The position numbers and the translations under genes are program-made. The notes beneath the pieces are model-generated. The model was given only the letters and a program-made list of their open reading frames with translations. It searched no databases and was not told where the DNA came from. From Pseudomonas sp. 31-12 (GTDB lineage: Bacteria; Pseudomonadota; Gammaproteobacteria; Pseudomonadales; Pseudomonadaceae), in contig NZ_CP029482.1 of assembly GCF_003151075.1 (NCBI RefSeq), forward strand, positions 4,960,001-5,024,000: a stretch of DNA of 64,000 bases, in the 5' to 3' direction. Below, piece after piece: positions 57,092 to 64,000 of the stretch (the first letter of the stretch is position 1; each line of letters starts with the position of its first letter).

Positions 57092-58864
57092 ATGTGCGGA
57101 TTAGCTGGCGAGTTACGCTTTGATCAACAACCTGCGGACCTTGCAGCCGTTGAACGAATCACCCATCACTTGGCGCCTCGCGGCCCTGACGCGTGGGGCT
57201 TTCACAGCCAGGGGCCAATTGCCCTGGGCCACCGTCGCCTGAAAATCATGGACTTGTCGGACGGCTCGGCGCAGCCGATGGTCGACAACCAATTGGGCTT
57301 GTCCCTGGCCTTCAACGGCGCGATCTACAACTTCCCGGAGCTGCGCACCGAGCTTGAAAACCTCGGTTATGCCTTCTATTCCGGTGGCGACACCGAAGTG
57401 CTGCTCAAGGGCTACCACGCCTGGGGCGAAGCGCTGCTGCCGAAACTCAATGGCATGTTCGCCTTCGCCATTTGGGAGCGCGACGCCAAGCGCCTGTTCA
57501 TCGCCCGTGACCGTCTCGGCGTGAAGCCGCTGTACCTGTCGCGCACCGGCCAGCGCCTGCGTTTTGCCTCGGCGTTGCCAGCGCTGCTCAAGGGCGGCGA
57601 CATCAACCCGATCCTCGATCCGGTGGCGCTCAATCACTACCTGAATTTCCATGCGGTGGTTCCCGCTCCGCGCACCCTGCTGGCCGGCATTGAAAAACTG
57701 CCGCCCGCGACCTGGATGCGCGTAGAAGCGGATGGCACCACCGAACAGAAAACATGGTGGACCCTGCCCTACGGCCCACACGCCGACGAGATGAATCTGA
57801 CGCTCGAAGACTGGCGTGACCGTGTACTCGACAGCACCCGCGACGCGGTGGCGATTCGTCAACGTGCAGCCGTGGACGTCGGCGTGCTGCTTTCGGGCGG
57901 TGTCGATTCGAGCATGCTCGTGGGCTTGTTGCGTGAAGTCGGCGTGGAAAACCTGTCGACCTTCTCCATCGGTTTCCAGGATGCCGGCGGCGAACGGGGC
58001 GACGAGTTCCAGTATTCGGACTTGATCGCCAAGCACTACAACACCCAGCACCATCAATTGCGCATCAATGAGAGTGAGATCATCGAGCAACTGCCCGCAG
58101 CGTTCCGCGCCATGAGCGAGCCGATGGTCAGCCATGACTGCATCGCCTTTTATCTGCTGTCCAGGGAAGTGGCCAAACATTGCAAAGTGGTGCAGAGCGG
58201 CCAGGGCGCGGATGAGTTGTTTGCCGGTTATCACTGGTATCCGCAAGTCGATGGCGCTGCCGATCCGTACGCGGCCTATCGCGATGCATTTTTCGACCGC
58301 AGCTACGAGGATTACGCCGCCACCGTGCAACCGAAATGGCTGACGGCCAATGACGCCGCCGGTGACTTCGTGAAGGAACATTTCGCACAGCCCGGCGCCG
58401 ATGCGGCGGTGGACAAAGCCCTGCGTCTGGACAGCACGATCATGTTGGTGGACGACCCGGTCAAACGCGTCGACAACATGACCATGGCCTGGGGCCTGGA
58501 AGCGCGTACGCCGTTTCTCGACTATCGCCTGGTGGAATTGTCAGCCCGGGTCCCGGGCAAATTCAAACTGCCGGATGGCGGCAAGCAAGTGTTGAAAGAA
58601 GCCGCGCGACTGGTGATTCCGAGTGAAGTGATCGACCGTAAGAAAGGTTACTTTCCGGTGCCGGGCCTGAAGCATTTGCAAGGCGATACGCTGAACTGGG
58701 TGCGCGAACTGCTGCTCGATCCAAGCCAGGATCGCGGCCTGTTCAACCCGGCCATGCTCGACCGCCTGCTGACCGATCCGCAAGGCCAGTTGACCCCGTT
58801 GCGCGGCTCCAAGCTGTGGCAATTGGCGGCCCTGAACCTGTGGCTCAGTGAACAAGGAATCTGA
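57092..58864 (+). CDS. asnO: N-acetylglutaminylglutamine amidotransferase (AsnB-like, NAGGN synthesis)
   Basis: The 590-residue protein has a class II glutaminase domain with the N-terminal nucleophile cysteine (MCGLAGELRF) and an asparagine-synthetase domain with the PP-loop SGGVDSSM near residue 267. It converts the dipeptide N-acetylglutaminylglutamine to its amide, an osmoprotectant. The ATG at 57092 after AAGGA is required because Cys2 must be exposed; a longer in-frame opening back to 56930 would destroy it. The two following genes are the known partners. The 295 bases upstream contain no gene and should hold an osmotically controlled promoter. Confidence 0.93.
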   Translation: MCGLAGELRFDQQPADLAAVERITHHLAPRGPDAWGFHSQGPIALGHRRLKIMDLSDGSAQPMVDNQLGLSLAFNGAIYNFPELRTELENLGYAFYSGGDTEVLLKGYHAWGEALLPKLNGMFAFAIWERDAKRLFIARDRLGVKPLYLSRTGQRLRFASALPALLKGGDINPILDPVALNHYLNFHAVVPAPRTLLAGIEKLPPATWMRVEADGTTEQKTWWTLPYGPHADEMNLTLEDWRDRVLDSTRDAVAIRQRAAVDVGVLLSGGVDSSMLVGLLREVGVENLSTFSIGFQDAGGERGDEFQYSDLIAKHYNTQHHQLRINESEIIEQLPAAFRAMSEPMVSHDCIAFYLLSREVAKHCKVVQSGQGADELFAGYHWYPQVDGAADPYAAYRDAFFDRSYEDYAATVQPKWLTANDAAGDFVKEHFAQPGADAAVDKALRLDSTIMLVDDPVKRVDNMTMAWGLEARTPFLDYRLVELSARVPGKFKLPDGGKQVLKEAARLVIPSEVIDRKKGYFPVPGLKHLQGDTLNWVRELLLDPSQDRGLFNPAMLDRLLTDPQGQLTPLRGSKLWQLAALNLWLSEQGI

Positions 58865-58867
58865 TCG

Positions 58868-60616
58868 ATGAAACCTCACGCCACGGCGTATAGCCAACGC
58901 TTGTTGCGCGGTCAGGCGCCCTCGTACGAACGCTTGCAGGCGCGGCTGGCCGAAGACGGCAGTGAACTGGGCGCCGCGCCGATTGCCGTGCATTGCGGCT
59001 GGGGCCGGTTGCTGATCGGTCATACCTTTCCGGATGCGGCGAGCCTGGCCCAGGAGCTGCTCAACGAGCAGACCGGTGAACGCGACATCGCCTTATACGT
59101 CGCTGCGCCCCAGCAAGTGCTGGGGCTGGAACCGGCGCAGCTGTTTCTTGACCCCTCCGACACCTTGCGCCTGTGGTTCAGCGATTACCGTCAGTCGACC
59201 CGGGTGTTTCGCGGCTTTCGTATTCGCCGGGCCCAAAGCGAGACGGACTGGCAGGCAATCAATCAGCTGTATCAGGCGCGCGGCATGTTGCCGATCGATG
59301 CGAATCTGCTGACGCCGCGACATCAGGGCGGCCCGGTGTATTGGCTGGCGGAAGATGAAGACAGCGGCGCCGTCATCGGCAGCGTCATGGGCCTCAACCA
59401 TCACAAGGCGTTCAACGACCCGGAGAACGGCAGCAGCCTGTGGTGCCTGGCCGTCGATCCGCACTGCTCCCGACCCGGCGTCGGTGAAGTGCTGGTGCGG
59501 CATTTGATCGAGCACTTCATGAGCCGAGGGCTGAGTTACCTCGACCTGTCGGTGTTGCACGACAACCGGCAGGCGAAAAGTCTTTACGCCAAGCTCGGCT
59601 TTCGCAACCTGTCGACCTTTGCCATCAAGCGCAAAAACGGCATCAATCAGCCGCTGTTCCTTGGCCCCGGCCCGGAAGCCGATTTCAACCCGTATGCGCG
59701 GATCATTGTCGAGGAAGCCCATCGACGCGGGATTGATGTGCACGTCGATGACGCCGACGCCGGGATGTTCACCCTCAGCCATGGTGGACGCCGGGTGCGT
59801 TGCCGCGAATCCCTGAGCGACCTGACCAGCGCCATCAGCATGAGCCTGTGCCAAGACAAAAGCCTGACGCACAAAGTGCTCAAAGCCGCTGGTCTGAACC
59901 TGCCCTCGCAGCAACTGGCCGGCAACGCTGATGACAATCTGGCGTTTCTCGACGAGCACGAGCGGGTGGTGGTCAAGCCACTGGATGGAGAACAGGGCCA
60001 AGGCGTTGCGGTGGATTTGCGGACGATCGAAGAGGTCCAGCAAGCCATCGAAGCCGCTCGCCAGTTCGACAGTCGCGTGCTGCTGGAAAGCTTTCACGAG
60101 GGTCTCGATCTGCGGATTGTGGTGATCGGTTTCGAGGTGGTCGCCGCGGCGATCCGTCGCCCCGCCGAAGTGGTGGGCGATGGTCAGCATTCCATCGGCG
60201 CACTGATCGAAGCGCAAAGCCGACGTCGGCAGGCCGCCACCAGCGGCGAAAGCAAAATCCCGCTGGACCATGAGACCGAACGCACGCTTCAGGCGGCGGG
60301 TTATGACTACAACAGTATTTTGCCGGCCGGTGAGCATCTGTTCGTACGGCGCACGGCGAACCTTCATACCGGTGGCGTTCTGGAGGATGTCACGGCGATC
60401 TTGCATCCGACCCTGGTTGATGCCGCCGTACGGGCTGCGCGGGCGCTGGATATTCCCATGGTCGGGCTCGACCTGATGGTGCCTGCCGCGGATCAACCGG
60501 AGTATGTGTTTATCGAAGCCAACGAACGCGCCGGGCTGGCCAACCATGAACCTCAGCCGACGGCCGAGCGTTTTGTGGACTTGTTGTTTCCGCATAGTCA
60601 GCCGGCTGTTTCCTAG
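58868..60616 (+). CDS. ngg: N-acetylglutaminylglutamine synthetase (GNAT - ATP-grasp fusion)
   Basis: The 582-residue protein has two parts. A GNAT acetyltransferase lies at about 100-260 (CLAVDPHCSRPGVGEVLVRHLIEHF, LHDNRQAKSLYAKLGFR). An ATP-grasp ligase of the cyanophycin/glutathione-synthetase type follows (VVKPLDGEQGQGV, LLESFHEGLDLRIVVIG, FIEANERAGLANH). It acetylates and joins two glutamines to form N-acetylglutaminylglutamine. It starts 4 bases after asnO. Confidence 0.92.
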   Translation: MKPHATAYSQRLLRGQAPSYERLQARLAEDGSELGAAPIAVHCGWGRLLIGHTFPDAASLAQELLNEQTGERDIALYVAAPQQVLGLEPAQLFLDPSDTLRLWFSDYRQSTRVFRGFRIRRAQSETDWQAINQLYQARGMLPIDANLLTPRHQGGPVYWLAEDEDSGAVIGSVMGLNHHKAFNDPENGSSLWCLAVDPHCSRPGVGEVLVRHLIEHFMSRGLSYLDLSVLHDNRQAKSLYAKLGFRNLSTFAIKRKNGINQPLFLGPGPEADFNPYARIIVEEAHRRGIDVHVDDADAGMFTLSHGGRRVRCRESLSDLTSAISMSLCQDKSLTHKVLKAAGLNLPSQQLAGNADDNLAFLDEHERVVVKPLDGEQGQGVAVDLRTIEEVQQAIEAARQFDSRVLLESFHEGLDLRIVVIGFEVVAAAIRRPAEVVGDGQHSIGALIEAQSRRRQAATSGESKIPLDHETERTLQAAGYDYNSILPAGEHLFVRRTANLHTGGVLEDVTAILHPTLVDAAVRAARALDIPMVGLDLMVPAADQPEYVFIEANERAGLANHEPQPTAERFVDLLFPHSQPAVS

Positions 60617-60636
60617 TCATGTGTCGTCTGGGCAGA

Positions 60637-60709
60637 CGCCATCGCTAGCAGGCTAGCTCCCACATTTGACCGCATTCCAACTGTGGGAGCTAGCCTGCTA
60701 GCGATGGCG
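60637..60709. repeat. REP doublet, perfect 28-base inverted repeat, type GCTAGCAGGCTAGC
   Basis: Exact arms at 60637-60664 and 60682-60709 with a 17-base loop. It lies inside the NAGGN gene set, between ngg and the peptidase gene. Confidence 0.93.
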
Positions 60710-60776
60710 GCCTGACAGGCAACAAAAATTCTTCCTCATCGAAACCATCGATGCGCTCAACTCATCAGGAGTTTCC

Positions 60777-61967
60777 ATGACCAGCAAAATCCCCGAACCA
60801 GACCTCAACTACCTGCAAAAAGTCCTGCTGGAAATGCTCGCCATTCCCAGCCCGACCGGGTTTACCGACACCATCGTGCGTTACGTCGCCGAACGCTTGG
60901 AAGAGCTGGGTATTCCCTTCGAAATGACCCGGCGCGGCACGATCCGCGCCACGCTCAAGGGCAAGAAAAACAGCCCGGACCGTGCCGTTTCCGCTCACCT
61001 CGACACCATCGGCGCCGCCGTTCGCGCCGTGAAAGACAACGGCCGCCTGACCCTCGCCCCCGTCGGTTGCTGGTCCAGCCGTTTTGCCGAGGGCAGCCGC
61101 GTCAGCCTGTTCACCGACAACGGGGTGATTCGCGGCAGCGTGCTGCCTCTGATGGCGTCCGGGCACGCGTTCAACACCGCCGTGGATGAAATGCCGATCA
61201 GCTGGGATCACGTCGAATTGCGTCTGGACGCTTACTGCGCCACCCGCGCCGACTGCGATTCCCTGGGGATCAGCGTGGGCGATTTCGTCGCCTTCGACCC
61301 GTTGCCGGAGTTCACTGAAAGCGGCCATATCAGCGCTCGTCACCTCGATGACAAGGCCGGCGTTGCGGCGCTGTTGGCGGCGATGAAAGCGATCATCGAC
61401 AGCGGTGAGGAGTTGATGATCGACTGTCACCCACTGTTCACCATCACCGAGGAAACCGGCAGCGGCGCGGCGGCGGCCTTGCCCTGGGACGTCAGCGAAT
61501 TCGTCGGCATCGACATCGCGCCGGTCGCGCCCGGCCAGCATTCCAGCGAACACGCGGTAAGCGTAGCGATGCAGGATTCCGGCGGGCCTTACGACTATCA
61601 CCTGTCGCGGCACTTGCTCAGATTGGCCAGTGAGAACGAGTTGCCAGTGCGCCGCGACCTGTTTCGCTATTACTTCAGCGATGCGCATTCGGCGGTCACC
61701 GCCGGGCACGACATCCGCACCGCCCTGCTCGCGTTCGGTTGCGACGCGACTCACGGTTATGAACGTACGCACATCGACAGCCTGGCTGCGCTGAGTCGCC
61801 TGCTCGGTGCCTACATTCTGAGCCCGCCGGTATTTGCCAGTGATGCTCAGCCGGCGAAGGGTTCGCTGGACCGGTTCAGTCATCAGATCGAGCATGACAC
61901 GCAGATGGAAAGCGATACGCGGGTGCCGTCGGTGGATAGTCTGGTGGGGCAGCGAACAGACAGCTGA
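60777..61967 (+). CDS. M42-family metallopeptidase of the NAGGN osmoprotectant system
   Basis: This is a 396-residue M42-type aminopeptidase. Metal and catalytic positions are seen in VSAHLDTIGAAV, ARHLDDKAGVAAL, ITEETGSGAA and VGIDIAPV. A closely related gene always follows asnO and ngg, and it is thought to break down or process the dipeptide osmolyte; that role is inferred from context. It starts with CAGGAG 6 bases upstream and is separated from ngg by the REP doublet, so it may be expressed less than the two synthetic genes. Confidence 0.88.
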   Translation: MTSKIPEPDLNYLQKVLLEMLAIPSPTGFTDTIVRYVAERLEELGIPFEMTRRGTIRATLKGKKNSPDRAVSAHLDTIGAAVRAVKDNGRLTLAPVGCWSSRFAEGSRVSLFTDNGVIRGSVLPLMASGHAFNTAVDEMPISWDHVELRLDAYCATRADCDSLGISVGDFVAFDPLPEFTESGHISARHLDDKAGVAALLAAMKAIIDSGEELMIDCHPLFTITEETGSGAAAALPWDVSEFVGIDIAPVAPGQHSSEHAVSVAMQDSGGPYDYHLSRHLLRLASENELPVRRDLFRYYFSDAHSAVTAGHDIRTALLAFGCDATHGYERTHIDSLAALSRLLGAYILSPPVFASDAQPAKGSLDRFSHQIEHDTQMESDTRVPSVDSLVGQRTDS

Positions 61968-61982
61968 TCCGGCATTTTCGTC

Positions 61983-62100
61983 GCCTGATCAACCGCCATT
62001 GCGAGCAAGCTCGCTCCCACAGGTTTTGCGTCAATCTGGACATAGTGATCAATACAAAAACTGTGGGAGCGTGGCTTGCCCGCGATGGCGGTTGATCAGG
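61983..62100. repeat. REP doublet with extended outer palindrome
   Basis: The outer arms CCTGATCAACCGCCAT and its complement enclose REP halves resembling the 46868 type. The left half reads GCGAGCAAGCTCGC while the right half has GTGGCTTGCCCGC, so the two halves have diverged. Confidence 0.85.
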
Positions 62101-62174
62101 CAACACATGAGCTCCGGGCTAGCCGCAACCGATCATTCGCCGTAGCATCGCGCCATTGTTTAGCCGAGGTGCCT

Positions 62175-62402
62175 ATGCTGATTCCCTACGACCAACTTGA
62201 AGTCGACACCCTCACCCGCCTGATCGAGGATTTCGTGACCCGCGACGGTACGGACAACGGTGACGACACGCCGTTGGAAACCCGTGTTCTGCGCGTTCGC
62301 CAGGCTTTGACCAAGGGTCAGGCGCTGATTGTTTTCGATCCAGACAGCGAGCAATGCCAGTTGATGCTCAAGCACGATGTGCCCAAGCACCTGTTCGACT
62401 GA
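62175..62402 (+). CDS. yheU: YheU-family protein
   Basis: The 75-residue acidic protein has the conserved start MLIPYDQLEVDTLTRLIEDFV and VTRDGTD, as in enterobacterial YheU. The function is unknown. The ATG at 62175 with CCGAGGTG upstream is preferred to a 33-codon longer frame starting within the REP doublet. It converges with the csrA-like gene, 5 bases between the stops. Confidence 0.85.
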   Translation: MLIPYDQLEVDTLTRLIEDFVTRDGTDNGDDTPLETRVLRVRQALTKGQALIVFDPDSEQCQLMLKHDVPKHLFD

Positions 62403-62407
62403 GGCGC

Positions 62408-62593
62408 TCAGCGTCCTTTGGTTTTGGCCAGTTTGATCTGGATGCGCTCGTAGACCTCGGCCCGATGCACATTGACGTTCTGTGGCGCTTCGACACCGAA
62501 GCGCACACTGCCTCCGTTGACAGCGATGATGCGCACTGAAATGTTGTCACCGATGGAAATCATCTCGCCCACAACGCGACTGAGTACAAGCAT
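62408..62593 (-). CDS. CsrA/RsmA-family RNA-binding regulator, divergent paralogue
   Basis: The 61-residue protein begins MLVLSRVVGEMISIGDNISV and ends VHRAEVYERIQIKLAKTKGR. Leu4 and Arg44, the RNA-contact residues of the family, are kept. It differs at many positions from the RsmA and RsmE sequences I know, so it is a third paralogue, possibly RsmI. The ATG at 62593 has AAGGA 8 bases upstream; the frame could start three codons earlier (62602), but that would bury the ribosome binding site. It should repress translation by binding GGA motifs in hairpin loops and be titrated by RsmX/Y/Z RNAs. Confidence 0.88.
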   Translation of the reverse strand: MLVLSRVVGEMISIGDNISVRIIAVNGGSVRFGVEAPQNVNVHRAEVYERIQIKLAKTKGR

Positions 62594-62603
62594 GGCATTC
62601 ATC

Positions 62604-62627
62604 CTTCAGGGTTACCGGCCCTTGAAG
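62604..62627 (-). promoter_or_regulatory. Hairpin covering the start of the csrA-like ribosome binding site
   Basis: On the minus strand CTTCAAGGG and CCCTGAAG pair across a CCGGTAA loop. The second arm runs into AAGGA, the ribosome binding site of the csrA-like gene, and forms TGAAGGATG, which resembles a CsrA target. Confidence 0.45.
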
Positions 62628-62737
62628 ATGCCCGTCGCACCGCCGCTCTTCAATGCAACGACGGCAATTCAGTCTTGCCCTACAGCACAGGACCATCCCC
62701 CCTTACGGAAGCGTCTTACAAATCCTTTGATGTCGCT

Positions 62738-63070
62738 TCAAGAAGCGGAGAAACGCGGGCCGAATAGAATGACGCTGGCCCCGATCACGCACAGTGCCAC
62801 GCCCAACCAGTCCGACCCCAGGGGACGAATCCGCTCGACCACCGCCAGCCAGCCGATCGAGGCGACGATATAAATGCCGCCATAGGCGGCATAGGCGCGA
62901 CCGGCGTAAGTCGCCTCGACACGGGTCAGTAGCAGCGCGAATAACGTCAGGCTGAGCAGTGCCGGCATCACCCACCAAATGCTTTTACCTTGGCGCAGCC
63001 ACATCCAGAACGCGAAGCAGCCGCCGATTTCGAACAGCGCCGCGAGGAAAAACCACAAGTAATTGAGCAT
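62738..63070 (-). CDS. ynfA: YnfA-family small membrane protein (UPF0060)
   Basis: The 110-residue protein has four membrane helices and the conserved segments [39 protein letters not shown] and [20 protein letters not shown]. It is related in form to small multidrug-resistance transporters, but the substrate is not known. It is followed by a 135-base gap before the csrA-like gene. Confidence 0.9.
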   Translation of the reverse strand: MLNYLWFFLAALFEIGGCFAFWMWLRQGKSIWWVMPALLSLTLFALLLTRVEATYAGRAYAAYGGIYIVASIGWLAVVERIRPLGSDWLGVALCVIGASVILFGPRFSAS

Positions 63071-63134
63071 GCAGACGTCTCGTGAGAATGGCCGGTTGCG
63101 GCCACCCTAACGACGGTGTTGCGCATGGGCAAGT

Positions 63135-63950
63135 TCAGCCTGCGTTTTGTTTGGCCTTGGCGCGCATTTTGTCGGCCATGGTGGTCATTTCGTTGTAGAG
63201 CAATTGCGGGTTTTTCTGCTTTAGAGCCCAGGCCATACGGCCCTGTTCGTGTGGCAGGATCATGAATTCACCGGCGGCGACGTGCTCGTAGATGTAATCG
63301 GCAATGTCGGTCGCGGTGATCGGCGAACTTTCCAGCAATTTGCCGACCTGGGCTTTCATGGCCGGGGTCGGGCCACGGAAGGAGTCCAGCAAGTTGGTCT
63401 GGAAGAACGACGGGCAAACCACGTGCACGCCCACTTCCTGTTGCGCCAGTTCGACCAGCAGGCTTTCGGACAATGCCACCACGCCGGCCTTGGCCACGTT
63501 GTAATTGCTCATGGCCGGGCCTTTCATCAGGGCCGCCATCGAAGCGATGTTGATGATCTTGCCTTTGCTTTTTTCCAGCAGCGGCAGGAAGGCCTTGCAG
63601 CCCTTGACCACGCCCATCAGGTTGATCGCGATCTGCCAGTCCCAGTCTTCCAGGGACAGTTCACTGAAGAACCCGCCCGACGCCACGCCGGCGTTGTTGA
63701 CGATGACATCGATGCCACCCAGTTTCTCTTCACAGGCCTGGGCGAAGGCCGTCAGCTGGCTGTAATCACGCACATCGCAACGCTGGATAAAACCGTCGCC
63801 GCCCACTTCACGAACCTGTTTCAGGGTTTCTTGCAAACCGGGCTCGCTGACATCCGACAAGGCCAGCTGCCAGCCTTCACGCGCCCAGCGCAGCGCGATT
63901 TCGCGACCCAGGCCTGAGCCCGCGCCAGTGATCATCATGCGATTTTGCAT
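63135..63950 (-). CDS. SDR-family oxidoreductase
   Basis: The 271-residue classical SDR has ITGAGSGLGREIALRWAREGW, VNNAGVASGG and the catalytic serine and Tyr/Lys in INIASMAA...YNVAKAGV. The C-terminal 60 residues (EFMILPHEQGRMAW, then KRAKQ-like basic end) resemble pseudomonad SDRs of unknown substrate. The start codon is at 63950, with GGAACAACAAG upstream. The last 50 bases of the window show only its upstream region. Confidence 0.85.
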   Translation of the reverse strand: MQNRMMITGAGSGLGREIALRWAREGWQLALSDVSEPGLQETLKQVREVGGDGFIQRCDVRDYSQLTAFAQACEEKLGGIDVIVNNAGVASGGFFSELSLEDWDWQIAINLMGVVKGCKAFLPLLEKSKGKIINIASMAALMKGPAMSNYNVAKAGVVALSESLLVELAQQEVGVHVVCPSFFQTNLLDSFRGPTPAMKAQVGKLLESSPITATDIADYIYEHVAAGEFMILPHEQGRMAWALKQKNPQLLYNEMTTMADKMRAKAKQNAG

Positions 63951-64000
63951 AGCAAACAGCCTTGTTGTTCCGGGGAAGATGCCCTGAGTGTAGCGAAGGA

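Overview
The window comes from a Pseudomonas chromosome, most likely the P. fluorescens group. This rests on three things. First, the gene order ihfB-rpsA-cmk-(tyrA::aroA)-hisC-pheA-serC-gyrA-mtnA-MTA deaminase-ubiG-mupP-yciK, including the tyrosine/aromatic fusion gene, is the arrangement I know from Pseudomonas. Second, there are many REP doublets of the 'GTGGGAGC..GGC' kind. Third, undA-like, NAGGN-operon and NEL-effector-like genes are present. No rRNA, tRNA, CRISPR or prophage was seen.

Layout. (1) About 1-16.7 kb is the O-antigen/LPS locus next to ihfB. Its right part is a minus-strand gene set: rmlB, wzz, then rmlA-acyltransferase-wecE-wzx-GT2-wzy(EpsG)-epimerase-GT4. The last eight genes are tightly packed behind a good sigma70 promoter. 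Its left part is a scarred zone. It holds a second, decayed copy of the GT4-epimerase pair, a displaced fragment of ihfB, a plus-strand pglC-pglD-pglE-like cassette behind a truncated glycosyltransferase, and an IS66 transposase remnant. The leftmost gene is a wbpL-like initiating transferase cut by the window edge. Several genes here (about 8-12 kb) are visibly AT-rich compared with the rest.

(2) 16.9-29.1 kb is core: lapA, ihfB, a small lipoprotein, the serC-pheA-hisC-tyrA/aroA-cmk-rpsA 'supraoperon', and gyrA. (3) 29.5-34.4 kb holds divergent mtnA and MTA deaminase, ubiG, mupP and a YciK-type SDR. (4) 34.7-39.1 kb has two cyclic-di-GMP enzymes flanking a heme-oxygenase-fold iron enzyme that looks like UndA (1-undecene formation), not a regulator. 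(5) 39.2-51.9 kb holds housekeeping genes: an ABC exporter, a DsbA-like protein, trhO, bolA, fumC, an EamA transporter, a thiolase, polyphosphate:AMP phosphotransferase and mnmC.

(6) 52-56.8 kb is one 1609-residue protein with leucine-rich repeats and a C-terminal NEL-type E3 ubiquitin ligase domain that keeps its CxD cysteine. (7) 57-62 kb is the operon for the osmoprotectant N-acetylglutaminylglutamine amide. (8) 62.1-64 kb holds yheU, a third-type CsrA paralogue whose ribosome binding site sits in a hairpin, ynfA and an SDR.

How the genes fit together. RmlA and RmlB make dTDP-4-keto-6-deoxyglucose, WecE aminates it, and the acyltransferase presumably N-acylates it. Glycosyltransferases, Wzx, Wzy and Wzz then assemble and polymerise the O unit. 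The plus-strand trio would make and load a bacillosamine-like sugar, which needs a WbpM/PglF dehydratase that is not in the window. The most informative history in the window is the pair of GT4-epimerase cassettes: each copy has lost a different gene, so together they still provide one complete set.
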